Below, piece after piece: positions 43,802 through 53,809 of a stretch of 64,000 nucleotides of DNA. Source of the DNA: Inquilinus limosus DSM 16000. GTDB lineage: Bacteria; Pseudomonadota; Alphaproteobacteria; DSM-16000; Inquilinaceae. Both the position numbers and the translations under genes were made by a program. Each line of letters begins with the position of its first letter. Position 1 is the stretch's first letter. The stretch is from NCBI RefSeq assembly GCF_000423185.1, contig NZ_AUHM01000005.1:335322-399321 (forward strand). Direction: 5' to 3'. Below the pieces are notes generated by a model that was not told where the DNA came from, made no database searches, and worked only from the letters and a program-made list of their open reading frames with translations.

Positions 43802-44569
43802 ATGAGACTTCTGTTTGCGGTTCTGGCCGCCGGCATGCTCGCGACTGCCGCTTCGTCGGCTCTGGCGGAAACGAAGCCGGTCCTGTGCCCGGAGGCCGAC
43901 GGGATGCTGCAGGACGACGCGATGCTCGGCGTCCTGGTCGAGGCGGCGCTCAACTCGTCCTACATCATGGCCAAGGACACCGACGATGGCGTGGACTGCC
44001 TGTGGCCGGTCCAGGCGCTGACCTATGACGGCTTCGATCTGCTGATCATGGCCCGGGGCCGCGTCGGCGGCATGGGGCATGGCGAGCCGGCGCGCCTCTC
44101 GGCCTATATCCTGCGACCCGACCCCTCGCGTCCGGCTCTCGACGGGCCCGGCTTCGTCACCGCCATCCCGGACTTCACCGATGTCGGGACCTACGGCAAC
44201 CCCGGAGAGCTGGAGGCGGCGAGGTTCAACGGACGAGACGCCTTCGTCATCCGCAGCGTGGCGGTCTATCAGGGCTTCTCCTTCACCGATATCAACCTAT
44301 ACCTGCTCGAGAACGACCGGATCACCGCGGCCGAGCCGCTGCGGATCGGCGCCAGCAACGGCGGGGCGGTGGAGCAGGAGGGGGAGATCGTCCAGGTCGA
44401 GGGGCGCTACGACCTCGACAAGCCCGCCGCCGGTCGCATGGCGCTGAGCTTCGCCGTCACCAACAAGGGCCGGAAGCGCAGCGAGCAGGCGGTGGCCCGC
44501 CTCGACGGCACGAAATGGGTCATCGAGTCCGGCGCCGTGCCGCCCGAGCTGGACGAGATCGGGCAGTAG
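43802..44569 (+). CDS. Hypothetical exported protein, 255 residues
   Basis: A signal peptide (MRLLFAVLAAGMLA, cleavage after A-L-A near residue 22) precedes a soluble domain with two early cysteines (VLCPEAD and VDCLWP) likely to form a disulfide. The rest is predicted beta-rich, with repeated acidic loops and a C-terminal segment KWVIESGAVPPELDEI. I do not recognise a family. AAGGGGG is 9 nt from the ATG. It is followed closely by an intrinsic terminator, so it probably forms a single-gene unit or ends the peptide importer transcript. Confidence 0.75.
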   Translation: MRLLFAVLAAGMLATAASSALAETKPVLCPEADGMLQDDAMLGVLVEAALNSSYIMAKDTDDGVDCLWPVQALTYDGFDLLIMARGRVGGMGHGEPARLSAYILRPDPSRPALDGPGFVTAIPDFTDVGTYGNPGELEAARFNGRDAFVIRSVAVYQGFSFTDINLYLLENDRITAAEPLRIGASNGGAVEQEGEIVQVEGRYDLDKPAAGRMALSFAVTNKGRKRSEQAVARLDGTKWVIESGAVPPELDEIGQ

Positions 44570-44605
44570 CGCGATCCGAACCCTCTTCCGATGAAAGCTG
44601 ATCAA

Positions 44606-44640
44606 GGGCCTCTCCCGATGGGAGAGGCCCTTTCGCCTTT
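44606..44640 (+). terminator. Rho-independent terminator
   Basis: Perfect 11-bp stem GGGCCTCTCCC (44606-44616) / GGGAGAGGCCC (44620-44630) with a 3-nt loop, followed by TTTCGCCTTT. It lies 36 bp after the stop of the exported-protein gene and before the TetR promoter. Confidence 0.8.
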
Positions 44641-44681
44641 ATCCGACCGGCCTTGGGCGACCCTCGCATTCGGGGCCGGCC

Positions 44682-44723
44682 TTGACTCCCGCCGCCTGCC
44701 CAGATAATAACTGACCGGTCAGT
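44682..44723 (+). promoter_or_regulatory. Promoter of the tetR-efflux operon with a perfect 14-bp palindromic operator
   Basis: TTGACT (44682-44687) with GATAAT (44703-44708, 15-bp spacing) or TAATAA (44705-44710, 17-bp spacing) forms the promoter. Directly at the expected start lies ACTGACCGGTCAGT (44710-44723), its own reverse complement, flanked by near-symmetric ATA/CAT bases. This is the usual size and position for a TetR operator, and the TetR gene starts 25 bp downstream, so autoregulation is likely. Confidence 0.7.
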
Positions 44724-44748
44724 CATTAACGAAGGCGAGCGGACCGAT

Positions 44749-45375
44749 ATGGCCCAGGCGGCGAGGAAACGGCGCAAGGAGGCGCGGCCGGCGGAACTGC
44801 TGGACGCCGCCTTCGCCCTGTTCGTGGAGCGCGGCTTCGCCGCCACGCGGATGGAGGACATCGCCGCCCGGGCCGGGGTCAGCAAGGGCACGGTCTATCT
44901 CTACTTCCCCAGCAAGCAGGCGGTGTTCGAGGCGCTGGTGCGCCAGGCGGTGCTGCCCAATGTCGAGCGGCTGATCGGCGAGACGGCGCAGCCGGGGATG
45001 CCGGTGCCGGAGATCCTGGCCCGGCTGCTGCGCGCCATCATGCACACCGTGGCCGGGTCGCCGCTGCGCCAGTTCCCCCGGCTGATCATCGCCGAAGCCC
45101 CGCAGTTTCCCGAGCTGGCGCAGTTCTGGCGGGCGACGGTGATCGACCGGATGCTGGGCACCGTCGTCGGGCTGATCGAACGCGGCATCGCCGCCGGCGA
45201 GATCCGGCCGGTCGATCCGGCGGATGCCGGCAGGCTGCTGATCGCGCCGCTGCTGATGGCGGTGATCTGGGGCAGCACCTTCGTGCGCCAGGACGAGAGC
45301 TTCGACCTCGGCGTCTTCATCGACCGGCATCTCGACATCTATCTGCGCGGCATCGCGGCGGAGGCGCAGCCATGA
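44749..45375 (+). CDS. TetR-family repressor of the efflux operon
   Basis: A 208-residue regulator. An N-terminal basic stretch precedes the TetR helix-turn-helix: [49 protein letters not shown] (about 15-64). A helical ligand/dimerisation domain follows. It resembles regulators next to HlyD/ABC-2 exporters of the YbhF/RbbA type. Its stop overlaps the hlyD-like start by 4 nt (ATGA), tying it to the exporter it presumably controls through the palindrome at 44710-44723. The inducer is unknown, probably a toxic hydrophobic compound. Confidence 0.92.
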   Translation: MAQAARKRRKEARPAELLDAAFALFVERGFAATRMEDIAARAGVSKGTVYLYFPSKQAVFEALVRQAVLPNVERLIGETAQPGMPVPEILARLLRAIMHTVAGSPLRQFPRLIIAEAPQFPELAQFWRATVIDRMLGTVVGLIERGIAAGEIRPVDPADAGRLLIAPLLMAVIWGSTFVRQDESFDLGVFIDRHLDIYLRGIAAEAQP

Positions 45376-46382
45376 AGGCGGGCCTTCGCATCGTCATCGT
45401 CCTTCTGCTCGGGGCCGCCGTCGCCGCCGGCTGGTGGTTCGACCTGCCGGGCCGGCTGGGCTGGCGCGAAGCGCAGGACGGCACGCTGACGCTCTACGGC
45501 AATGTCGACATCCGCCAGGCCGAGCTCGGTTTCCGCGTCTCCGGCCGGCTCACCGAGATGAAGCTGGAGGAGGGTGAGGCGGTGACCGCCGGCGCTGTGC
45601 TGGCGCGGCTCGACGATCGGCCGTTCCAGGACAGCGTCGCGGCGGCCAGGGCCAATGTCGCGGCGCGCCAGGCGGATCTCGACAAGCTGATCGCCGGCCC
45701 GCGCGCCGCCGAGATCGCCCAGGCCCGCGCCACGGTGGCGGAGCGCGAGGCCGATCTGGCGAACGCCAGGCTGGCCTTCGACCGCACGCAGGAGCTGCGC
45801 CAGAGAGGCAACGCGCCGCAATCGGCGCTGGACCAGGCCCAGGCCGACCGCGACATGGCCCAGGCCCGGCTTGAGCTGTCGCGGCAGGCGCTGGAGCTGC
45901 TGCTGGAAGGCAACCGGGCCGAGGACATCGCCGCCGGCCGCGCCGCCCTGGCCGCAGCCCAGGCCGAGCTCGCCTCCGCCGAGACCTCTCTCGCGGATGC
46001 GACGCTCGAAGCGCCGGCCGACGGCATCATCCTGTCGCGGGTGGCGGAGCCGGGCGCGATCATGTCGGCGAGCAGCGTCGCCTATGTGCTGTCGCTGACG
46101 AAGCCGGTCTGGGTCCGCGCCTATGTCGCCGAGCCCGATCTCGGCCGCGTCCATCCGGGCCTCGCGGTCGAGGTGGTCACCGATACGAGACCCGACCGGC
46201 CCTATCGCGGCCGCGTCGGCTTCGTCTCTCCGGTTTCGGAGTTCACGCCGAAGACGGTGCAGACGCCGGAGCTGCGCACCGACCTGGTCTACCGCCTGCG
46301 CATCATCGTCGACGACGCCGACCAGGGGCTGCGTCAGGGCATGCCGGTGACGGTGCGGGTACCCAGGGAGGGGGTGAGGTGA
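45372..46382 (+). CDS. HlyD-family periplasmic adaptor (membrane fusion protein)
   Basis: A 336-residue inner-membrane-anchored adaptor. One N-terminal helix (about 4-24), then a split lipoyl/barrel-sandwich domain ([38 protein letters not shown]), a long alpha-helical coiled coil (about 90-200, [30 protein letters not shown]), and the returning half [20 protein letters not shown]. It links the ABC-2 exporter to an outer-membrane channel that is not encoded here. It resembles YbhG/YhiI. A 400-bp repeat block separates it from the ATPase gene of the same operon. Confidence 0.92.
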   Translation: MKAGLRIVIVLLLGAAVAAGWWFDLPGRLGWREAQDGTLTLYGNVDIRQAELGFRVSGRLTEMKLEEGEAVTAGAVLARLDDRPFQDSVAAARANVAARQADLDKLIAGPRAAEIAQARATVAEREADLANARLAFDRTQELRQRGNAPQSALDQAQADRDMAQARLELSRQALELLLEGNRAEDIAAGRAALAAAQAELASAETSLADATLEAPADGIILSRVAEPGAIMSASSVAYVLSLTKPVWVRAYVAEPDLGRVHPGLAVEVVTDTRPDRPYRGRVGFVSPVSEFTPKTVQTPELRTDLVYRLRIIVDDADQGLRQGMPVTVRVPREGVR

Positions 46383-46415
46383 CCAGAAACGCCCGGTTGA
46401 GCCCGTCCTTTCCTT

Positions 46416-46755
46416 GTCCCCCCTCCCCTTGCGGGCGACCGGATTCACGCATCTCTCGGGCGTCGTTCGCGTTGCCTCTCCCGCTTGCGGGAGAGGTCGG
46501 AGACGCGAAGCGGCTCCGGGTGAGGGCCTACGGCCGCGATCACCAGAGCTGGAGCGCCGAAAGTGTGAACGGATCATCCGCTCGCCTACGGCAAGGCCAC
46601 GGCCTCGGCGAGACCGAGCCGTCCCCTCACCCGGACATCCTTCGGATGTCCGACCTCTCCCGCAAGCGGGAGAGGCAATCTGTTCCCACGCCCCCCGTCG
46701 ATATCGCCGATCGATGTGTGAATGCCGTAGCTCCCGCGGGGGGAGGGGGGACTCA
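46416..46755 (+). repeat. Family B palindromic repeat cluster inside the efflux operon
   Basis: About 340 bp of non-coding sequence with CCTCTCCCGCTTGCGGGAGAGG (46476-46497) and its inverse CCTCTCCCGCAAGCGGGAGAGG (46655-46676). It also has a GACATCCTTCGGATGTC palindrome and outer CCCCCCTCCCC/GGGGAGGGGGGACTC ends like family A. The stretch GAGAGGCAATCTGTTC is shared with 32494-32509. It sits between hlyD- and ATPase-like genes without disturbing either frame. Confidence 0.75.
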
Positions 46756-46785
46756 GTTATTTTCGGCCGGTGCGGGGTGAGGGTC

Positions 46786-48540
<1,755 letters not shown>

Positions 48541-48599
48541 TGAGTCTCCGTTCCGTGAGCGTGAAGGTCGAACTCAGCCATCGATCCAAGCAAAACGAG

Positions 48600-48768
48600 T
48601 CCCCCCTCCCCTCGCGGGAGGGGGGTAGGGGGAGGGGGTTCTCTCGGCCCGAGCCTGCCCCGGATCTCGGGAAGCCGGCTTGGGCGGCCGGGTCGCTCGG
48701 ATGGCATTCGCGCGCGGACGCGCGCAGACCCCTCCCCCTATCCCCCTCCCGCAAGGGGAGGGGGGACA
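48600..48768 (-). repeat. Dispersed palindromic repeat, family A, copy 2 (inverted relative to copy 1)
   Basis: 169 bp whose reverse complement begins with the same GTCCCCCCTCCCCTTGCGGG end and GGGTCTGCGCGCGTCCGCGCG segment as 8680-8845. The centres differ. It separates the ATPase gene from the first permease gene of the efflux operon. Confidence 0.75.
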
Positions 48769-48826
48769 AAAAGGGGGCCCGGCGTGAAGGGGGCGACGCA
48801 GCCAGCCATCCCTTCGGGGGCCATCC

Positions 48827-49990
48827 ATGACCGCCGCCGCCCACGACGCCGGCGCCGCCTCCTCCCGCGCCGACCGGCTGCGGCGCTTCGGGGCGCTGCT
48901 GTGGAAGGAGGGACGGCAGATCCTGCGCGACCCGTCCAGCCTGCTGATCGCCGTGGTGCTGCCGGTGCTGTTGCTGTTCCTGTTCGGCTACGCCCTGTCG
49001 CTCGACGCCGACCACACCCAGGTCGGCGTCGCGGTGGAGAGCCCGGGGCCGGAGGCGCGCGACCTCGCCGCCAGCTTCCAGGCCTCGCGCTATTTCGACG
49101 CCCGGATCGGCACCGACCGGCGGGAGTTCGCCGAGGATCTGGTGACAAATCGGGTCAAGGGCATCGTCGTGATCCCGGAGCGCTTCGCCGCCGAGGCAGC
49201 GCGGCCGGGCGGGACGCCGCAGATCCAGATCCTGGTCGACGGCACCGACCCGAACACCGCGAACTTCGTCATGGCCTATGCCCAGGGCACGCTCTCGGCC
49301 TGGCAGGCGCAGCGGGCCGCCGGGACCGGCGCCGACGGGACGCCGGCGATCGATGTCGAACAGCGCGTCTGGTTCAACCAGGAGCTGGTCAGCCGCAACA
49401 CGCTGGTGCCCGGCGCCATCGCCATCGTCATGACCATGATCGGCACCCTCCTGACCGCGCTGGTGGTGGCGCGGGAGTGGGAGCGCGGCACGATGGAGGC
49501 GATGATGGCGACGCCGGTGACGGCGGCGGAGCTGCTGGCCGGCAAGATCCTGCCCTATTTCCTGCTCGGCCTGGCCTCGCTGACCCTCTGCGCGCTCGTC
49601 GCCGTGTTCCTGTTCGGGGTGCCGTTCCGCGGCTCGGTCGGGGCGCTGTACCTGACCACCGCCGCCTTCCTGTGCCCGGCGCTGGGGCTGGGCCTGATCA
49701 TCTCCTCGGCGACGAAGAACCAGTTCCTGGCGTCGCAGCTGGCGCTGGTGGCGGGGTTCCTGCCGGCCTTCCTGCTGTCGGGCTTCCTGTTCGAGATCAA
49801 CTCGATGCCGCGGCCGATCCAGCTGATCACCTACATCCTGCCGGCGCGCTATTACGTGCCGGCGCTGCAGACCGTGTTCCTGGCCGGGGACATCTGGCCG
49901 CTCTACCTGCGCAACATGGCGGTGCTGCTGTTCGAGGGCGCAGTGCTGTTCGCCCTGGCGGCGCGGCTGACCCGGAAGAGGCTGGCGTGA
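48827..49990 (+). CDS. ABC-2 type exporter permease, first of two (YbhS/YhhJ-like)
   Basis: A 387-residue inner-membrane protein. A first helix near the N-terminus (about 40-58) follows the LLWKEGRQILRDPSSLL motif typical of ABC-2 permeases. A large periplasmic domain (about 60-190) precedes five clustered helices (about 200-385) with VAREWERGTMEAMMATPV in the coupling loop. It forms a heterodimer with the next permease and exports drugs or lipids together with the HlyD adaptor. The ATG has GGGGG about 8 nt upstream. Confidence 0.9.
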   Translation: MTAAAHDAGAASSRADRLRRFGALLWKEGRQILRDPSSLLIAVVLPVLLLFLFGYALSLDADHTQVGVAVESPGPEARDLAASFQASRYFDARIGTDRREFAEDLVTNRVKGIVVIPERFAAEAARPGGTPQIQILVDGTDPNTANFVMAYAQGTLSAWQAQRAAGTGADGTPAIDVEQRVWFNQELVSRNTLVPGAIAIVMTMIGTLLTALVVAREWERGTMEAMMATPVTAAELLAGKILPYFLLGLASLTLCALVAVFLFGVPFRGSVGALYLTTAAFLCPALGLGLIISSATKNQFLASQLALVAGFLPAFLLSGFLFEINSMPRPIQLITYILPARYYVPALQTVFLAGDIWPLYLRNMAVLLFEGAVLFALAARLTRKRLA

Positions 49991-50031
49991 TGTCGGGCCG
50001 GGGCAGAACGGGCCTGTCCTCTTACCCGAGC

Positions 50032-50061
50032 CGTCATGGCGAGGCGCGCAGCGCCATGACG
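50032..50061. repeat. Short family C repeat (CGTCATGGCG palindrome) between the two permeases
   Basis: CGTCATGGCG (50032-50041) and CGCCATGACG (50052-50061) pair perfectly around AGGCGCGCAG. The outer arms match the ends of the ~90-bp repeats at 54900-54990 and 62421-62510, so this looks like a deleted or minimal copy. Confidence 0.65.
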
Positions 50062-50090
50062 ATTTCAGGGATGGCGCGGAGGAATATGCA

Positions 50091-51200
50091 ATGCTGCGCC
50101 GCCTGAAGGCCCTGATCATCAAGGAGCTGCTGGCCGTGCTGCGCGACCCGCGCAGCCGGATGATCCTGATCGTGCCGCCGATCCTGCAGCTCTTCGTCTT
50201 CGCCTATGCCGCGACGATGGAGGTGAAGAACGTCGACATCGCGCTGCTCGACCGCGACCGCGGCGCCTGGAGCCAGGAGCTGGTGCGGCGGATCGAGGGC
50301 ACGCCGACCTTCCGCGCCATCCTGCCGGTCGAGACGCCGGAGGCCCTGCGCGAGGCGGTCGACCGGCAGCGCGTGCTGGCCGCGGTCCAGATCGGGCCCA
50401 GCTTCTCGCGCGACATCGCCGCCGGACGGCCGGCCGACCTGCAGATCATCCTGGACGGCCGCCGCTCCAACGCTTCGCAGCTCGCCGGCAACTACCTGTC
50501 GCAGATCGTCAGCGGCATGGCGGCCGATGCGGCCAGCCCCAGCGGCGTCGCGGCCCGGCCGGACGCGGCGGTGCCGCGCTTCTGGTTCAACCCGGCGCTG
50601 GACACGCAATGGTTCATGGTGCCGAACCTGATCGCCGTGATCGCCGTGCTGATCGGGCTCATCGTCACCGGCCTGACCATCGCGCGCGAGCGTGAGCTCG
50701 GCACCTTCGACCAGCTGCTCGTCTCGCCGCTCCGGGTGCACGAGATCCTGCTCGGCAAGACCGTCCCGTCGCTGCTGATCGGCTTCGCCCATTGCAGCTT
50801 CTACCTGCTGGTCGCGCTGGTCTGGTTCGGCCTGCCGCTGCGCGGGTCGCTCGGGATGTTCTACACCGGCGTGTTCTTCTACCTCCTGGCCCTGATCGGG
50901 GTCGGGCTGTTCATTTCCTCGCTCTCGGCGACGCAGCAGCAGGCGATCCTCGGATCGTTCCTGTTCATGATCCCGGCGACGCTGATGTCCGGCTTCGCCA
51001 CGCCGATCGAGAACATGCCGGAATGGCTGCAGCCGGCGACCTACGCCAACCCGCTGCGCTACTTCCTGGTCATCGTCCGCGGCGTGTTCCTGAAGGGGCT
51101 GCCGGTCGACGAGATGCTGCGCAACACGGTGCCGCTGGCGCTGATCGCGCTGGTGACGCTGAGCGCGGCCGCATGGATGTTCCGCAGACGGATGGAGTAG
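50091..51200 (+). CDS. ABC-2 type exporter permease, second of two (YbhR-like)
   Basis: A 369-residue inner-membrane protein with the same design as the preceding permease: IIKELLAVLRDPRSRMILIVPP at the start, a periplasmic domain (about 45-165), and five C-terminal helices with IARERELGTFDQLLVSPL in the coupling loop. A good GGAGGA ribosome binding site lies 8 nt before the ATG. It is the last gene of the tetR-hlyD-ABC-permease-permease operon. A minus-strand small lipoprotein gene follows 6 bp after its stop. Confidence 0.9.
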   Translation: MLRRLKALIIKELLAVLRDPRSRMILIVPPILQLFVFAYAATMEVKNVDIALLDRDRGAWSQELVRRIEGTPTFRAILPVETPEALREAVDRQRVLAAVQIGPSFSRDIAAGRPADLQIILDGRRSNASQLAGNYLSQIVSGMAADAASPSGVAARPDAAVPRFWFNPALDTQWFMVPNLIAVIAVLIGLIVTGLTIARERELGTFDQLLVSPLRVHEILLGKTVPSLLIGFAHCSFYLLVALVWFGLPLRGSLGMFYTGVFFYLLALIGVGLFISSLSATQQQAILGSFLFMIPATLMSGFATPIENMPEWLQPATYANPLRYFLVIVRGVFLKGLPVDEMLRNTVPLALIALVTLSAAAWMFRRRME

Positions 51201-51206
51201 AGCCCT

Positions 51207-51398
51207 TCAGGGCTGCGGGATGGTCCGGTTGTAGGGATCGTCGCCGGGCTCATGGGTCGGCTGGGTCCGGGCCTCCGCCGCCGGTGTCGGGTTGTGGACC
51301 GACAGGTTGAAATTGTCCCTGACCTCGTCCATCGAGCACGCGGCCATGGCGAGGCCCGCCAGAACCATCGGAAGGAACGCCCGCGCCGGATTCCGCAT
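51207..51398 (-). CDS. Small lipoprotein, 63 residues
   Basis: MRNPARAFLPMVLAGLAMAAC is a lipoprotein signal with a MAAC lipobox. The mature peptide is about 43 residues, hydrophilic and proline-rich, ending in a PYNRTIPQP-type tail. AGGAGGA lies about 9 nt before the ATG at 51398; a GTG at 51407 is too close to that site. I recognise no domain. Signal and ribosome binding site together make it likely to be real despite its size. Confidence 0.65.
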   Translation of the reverse strand: MRNPARAFLPMVLAGLAMAACSMDEVRDNFNLSVHNPTPAAEARTQPTHEPGDDPYNRTIPQP

Positions 51399-51534
51399 GA
51401 TCCGCACTCCTCCTGGTGGCCGTCGCCGTCCGACGGCATCGCCCCTCGTTCTACGATCCTACTCGCCGCCGTCCTCCGCAAGGCCGCATCCGCGCCGCGA
51501 TCGACGAGGCTCGCCCCGCGACCGGATCTCGGTC

Positions 51535-52485
51535 ATGATAGCAGGCACCATGGACGATGTTGTCGAAGGCCTTGTCCGGATGCTTGACGGGACGTCGGTT
51601 CTCGTCGCCGTTTACGACAGCTTCGACCGGCTTCGCTACGCCAACCCGGCCTTCCGCGCCGCCTTCTTCATCGAGCCGGACGAGACGCCGCTGTGGTCCG
51701 AGATCATGCGACGGAACCATCGGACCGGCCGAGGTTCCGTCATCCAGGCCGAGGATTTCGAGGCCTGGCTGATCTCGACGCAATCCCGCCGCGGCAAGAC
51801 CGCCTTCCGGGCCTACGAGACCGATCTGATCGACGGGCGGTGGCTGTGGATGACCGAGACCGTCCAGGGCGACGGCTGGATGCTCTGCATCGCCAGCGAC
51901 ATCACCGGCCTGCGGGTGGAAGAACGCGCCGTGCGGCAGGACAGGGATTTCGCGGTCAAGGCTTCCTACACCGACGAGCTGACCGGTGTCGCCAACCGCC
52001 GGTTCATGACCGAGCGGATCGAGGAGATGCTGCGCCGGCCGCCTTCCGAGGACGGCGTCCTCGGCTGCGTCGCGCTGCTGGACATCGACCATTTCAAGCC
52101 CGTCAACGACCGGCACGGCCATCAGGCCGGCGATCTCATCCTGCGCGACTTCGCACAGCGGATCGCCGGAATGGTCCGGCGGTCCGACTGCTTCGGCCGG
52201 ATGGGCGGGGACGAGTTCCTGCTGGTCCTGCCGCGCACCCCGATCGAGCAGGCGGCCCTGATCGTCGAAAGGATGCTGGCCACGATCCGCACGGCAGAGC
52301 CGCTGCCGGACCGTCGCGACGTCACCTACACCTTCTCCGCCGGGTTGGCGGACGGCCGCCCCGGAGACACCGTCGCCAGCCTTTATGCGCGGGCGGACAA
52401 GGCGCTGTACTCCGCCAAGATGGGCGGCCGGAACCGGATCTTCTGCGACGGCTCGGAGCCTGACCGGCCCGCGATCGGGCAGTAG
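51535..52485 (+). CDS. Diguanylate cyclase with N-terminal PAS-like sensor
   Basis: A 316-residue cytoplasmic protein. A PAS-like domain (about 10-130, with YDSFDRLRYANPAFRAAF) precedes a GGDEF domain (about 145-300) that makes cyclic di-GMP. The active site RMGGDEFLLVLPR is intact, as is DELTGVANRRF. An RxxD inhibitory site (RRSD) lies five residues before GGDEF, so product feedback inhibition is expected. There are no membrane helices and no EAL domain. The start is either the ATG at 51535 or at 51550; the second has a slightly better upstream AGGC. Its signal is unknown. Confidence 0.88.
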   Translation: MIAGTMDDVVEGLVRMLDGTSVLVAVYDSFDRLRYANPAFRAAFFIEPDETPLWSEIMRRNHRTGRGSVIQAEDFEAWLISTQSRRGKTAFRAYETDLIDGRWLWMTETVQGDGWMLCIASDITGLRVEERAVRQDRDFAVKASYTDELTGVANRRFMTERIEEMLRRPPSEDGVLGCVALLDIDHFKPVNDRHGHQAGDLILRDFAQRIAGMVRRSDCFGRMGGDEFLLVLPRTPIEQAALIVERMLATIRTAEPLPDRRDVTYTFSAGLADGRPGDTVASLYARADKALYSAKMGGRNRIFCDGSEPDRPAIGQ

Positions 52486-52593
52486 CCGGCGCTTGTATCC
52501 AAACAATTGATCCGTTTCGGAATTGGGCAGCTGCCTTTAGCTTGGGCAGCCGCCGGGCGGCAGCCGTCTTCCGGCCGATGCAGAGAGCCGGCG

Positions 52594-53805
52594 ATGCGGA
52601 CCGATACGTCTTCCTCCACCTTCGACGATGCGCCCGCGGCGCCGCGCGGCGGCGGCTCGGTGCTGCAGCCGGTCGCGGCCGGCCTCCTGGCCGCCATCGT
52701 CGGCTTCGCCAGCGCCTTCACCATCGTGCTGCAGGGCCTGGCGGCGGCCGGGGCCAGCCCGGCCCAGGCGGCTTCCGGGCTGCTCGCCGTGTGCATCGGC
52801 CAAGGGCTGCTGGCGATGGCGTTGTCCTGGCGGTCGAGGCAGCCGATCAGCATCGCCTGGTCGACCCCCGGCGCGGCGCTGCTGATCGCCACCGGTGTGC
52901 CTGCGGGCGGCTTCCCCGTCGCGGTCGGTGCCTTCCTGGTGGCGGCGGCGCTGGTGGTGGCGGCCGGGCTGTGGCGGCCCTTCGGCCGCCTCGTCACCGC
53001 GATCCCGACGCCTCTCGCCGGCGCCATGCTGGCCGGGGTGCTGCTCGATCTCTGCCTGGCGCCGGCCCGGGCGGTGGGCGCCATGCCGATGCTGGCCCTG
53101 CCGGTGCTGCTGGTCTGGGCGCTGACCTGGCGCTTCGCCCGGCTCTACGCCGTGCCCGCCGCAGTGGCCGCGGCGGTCGTGCTGATCGCGCTGACCACCG
53201 CCGTGCCCGCGGATGCCTTCGCCCATGCTTGGGCGGCGCCGGTCTTCGTCGCCCCGGCCTTCTCCACGGGCGCGATCATCGGCATCGCCGTGCCGCTGTT
53301 CATCGTCACCATGGCGTCGCAGAACGTGCCGGGCCTGGCGGTGCTGAACGCCAACGGCTACCGGCCGCCGGTCGGGCCGCTCTTCGTTGCCACCGGCGCG
53401 ACCAGCGGCCTGACGGCGCTGTTCGGCGGCCATGCGGTGAACCTGTCGGCGATCACCGCCGCGCTCTGCGCCTCGGCCGAGGCGCATCCCGACCCGGCGC
53501 GGCGCTGGCCGGCGGCGGTGGTGGCGGGCGCCGCCTATGTCGTGATCGGCCTGTTCGCCGGCTTCGCCGCCGCCTTCATCGCCGCCTCGCCGCCGCTGCT
53601 GATCCAGGCGGTGGCCGGCCTCGCGCTGCTCGGCAGCCTCGGCGGCGCCCTGTCGACGGCGCTGGCGCGGGAGGAGGAGCGGCTGCCGGCCGTGGTCACC
53701 TTCGTCACCACCGTCTCCGGCCTGGCGCCCTTCGGCATCGGCGCCGCCTTCTGGGGTCTCCTGGCCGGCGGCGCCATGATGGCGCTGGCGCGGCTGAAGG
53801 GCTGA
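52594..53805 (+). CDS. BenE-family benzoate/H+ symporter-like transporter
   Basis: A 403-residue inner-membrane protein with about 11-12 helices. It follows the BenE pattern: SVLQPVAAGLLAAIVGFASAFTIVLQGL near the start, ISIAWSTPGAALL, PTPLAGAMLAGVLL, MASQNVPGLAVLNANGYRPP and FGGHAVNLSAITAALC. No benzoate catabolic genes are nearby, so the substrate is an inference from the family. The ATG at 52594 is preferred; the frame opens earlier (52507) without family similarity. It ends 4 bp before the next gene, suggesting co-transcription. Confidence 0.88.
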   Translation: MRTDTSSSTFDDAPAAPRGGGSVLQPVAAGLLAAIVGFASAFTIVLQGLAAAGASPAQAASGLLAVCIGQGLLAMALSWRSRQPISIAWSTPGAALLIATGVPAGGFPVAVGAFLVAAALVVAAGLWRPFGRLVTAIPTPLAGAMLAGVLLDLCLAPARAVGAMPMLALPVLLVWALTWRFARLYAVPAAVAAAVVLIALTTAVPADAFAHAWAAPVFVAPAFSTGAIIGIAVPLFIVTMASQNVPGLAVLNANGYRPPVGPLFVATGATSGLTALFGGHAVNLSAITAALCASAEAHPDPARRWPAAVVAGAAYVVIGLFAGFAAAFIAASPPLLIQAVAGLALLGSLGGALSTALAREEERLPAVVTFVTTVSGLAPFGIGAAFWGLLAGGAMMALARLKG

Positions 53806-53809
53806 GGCG

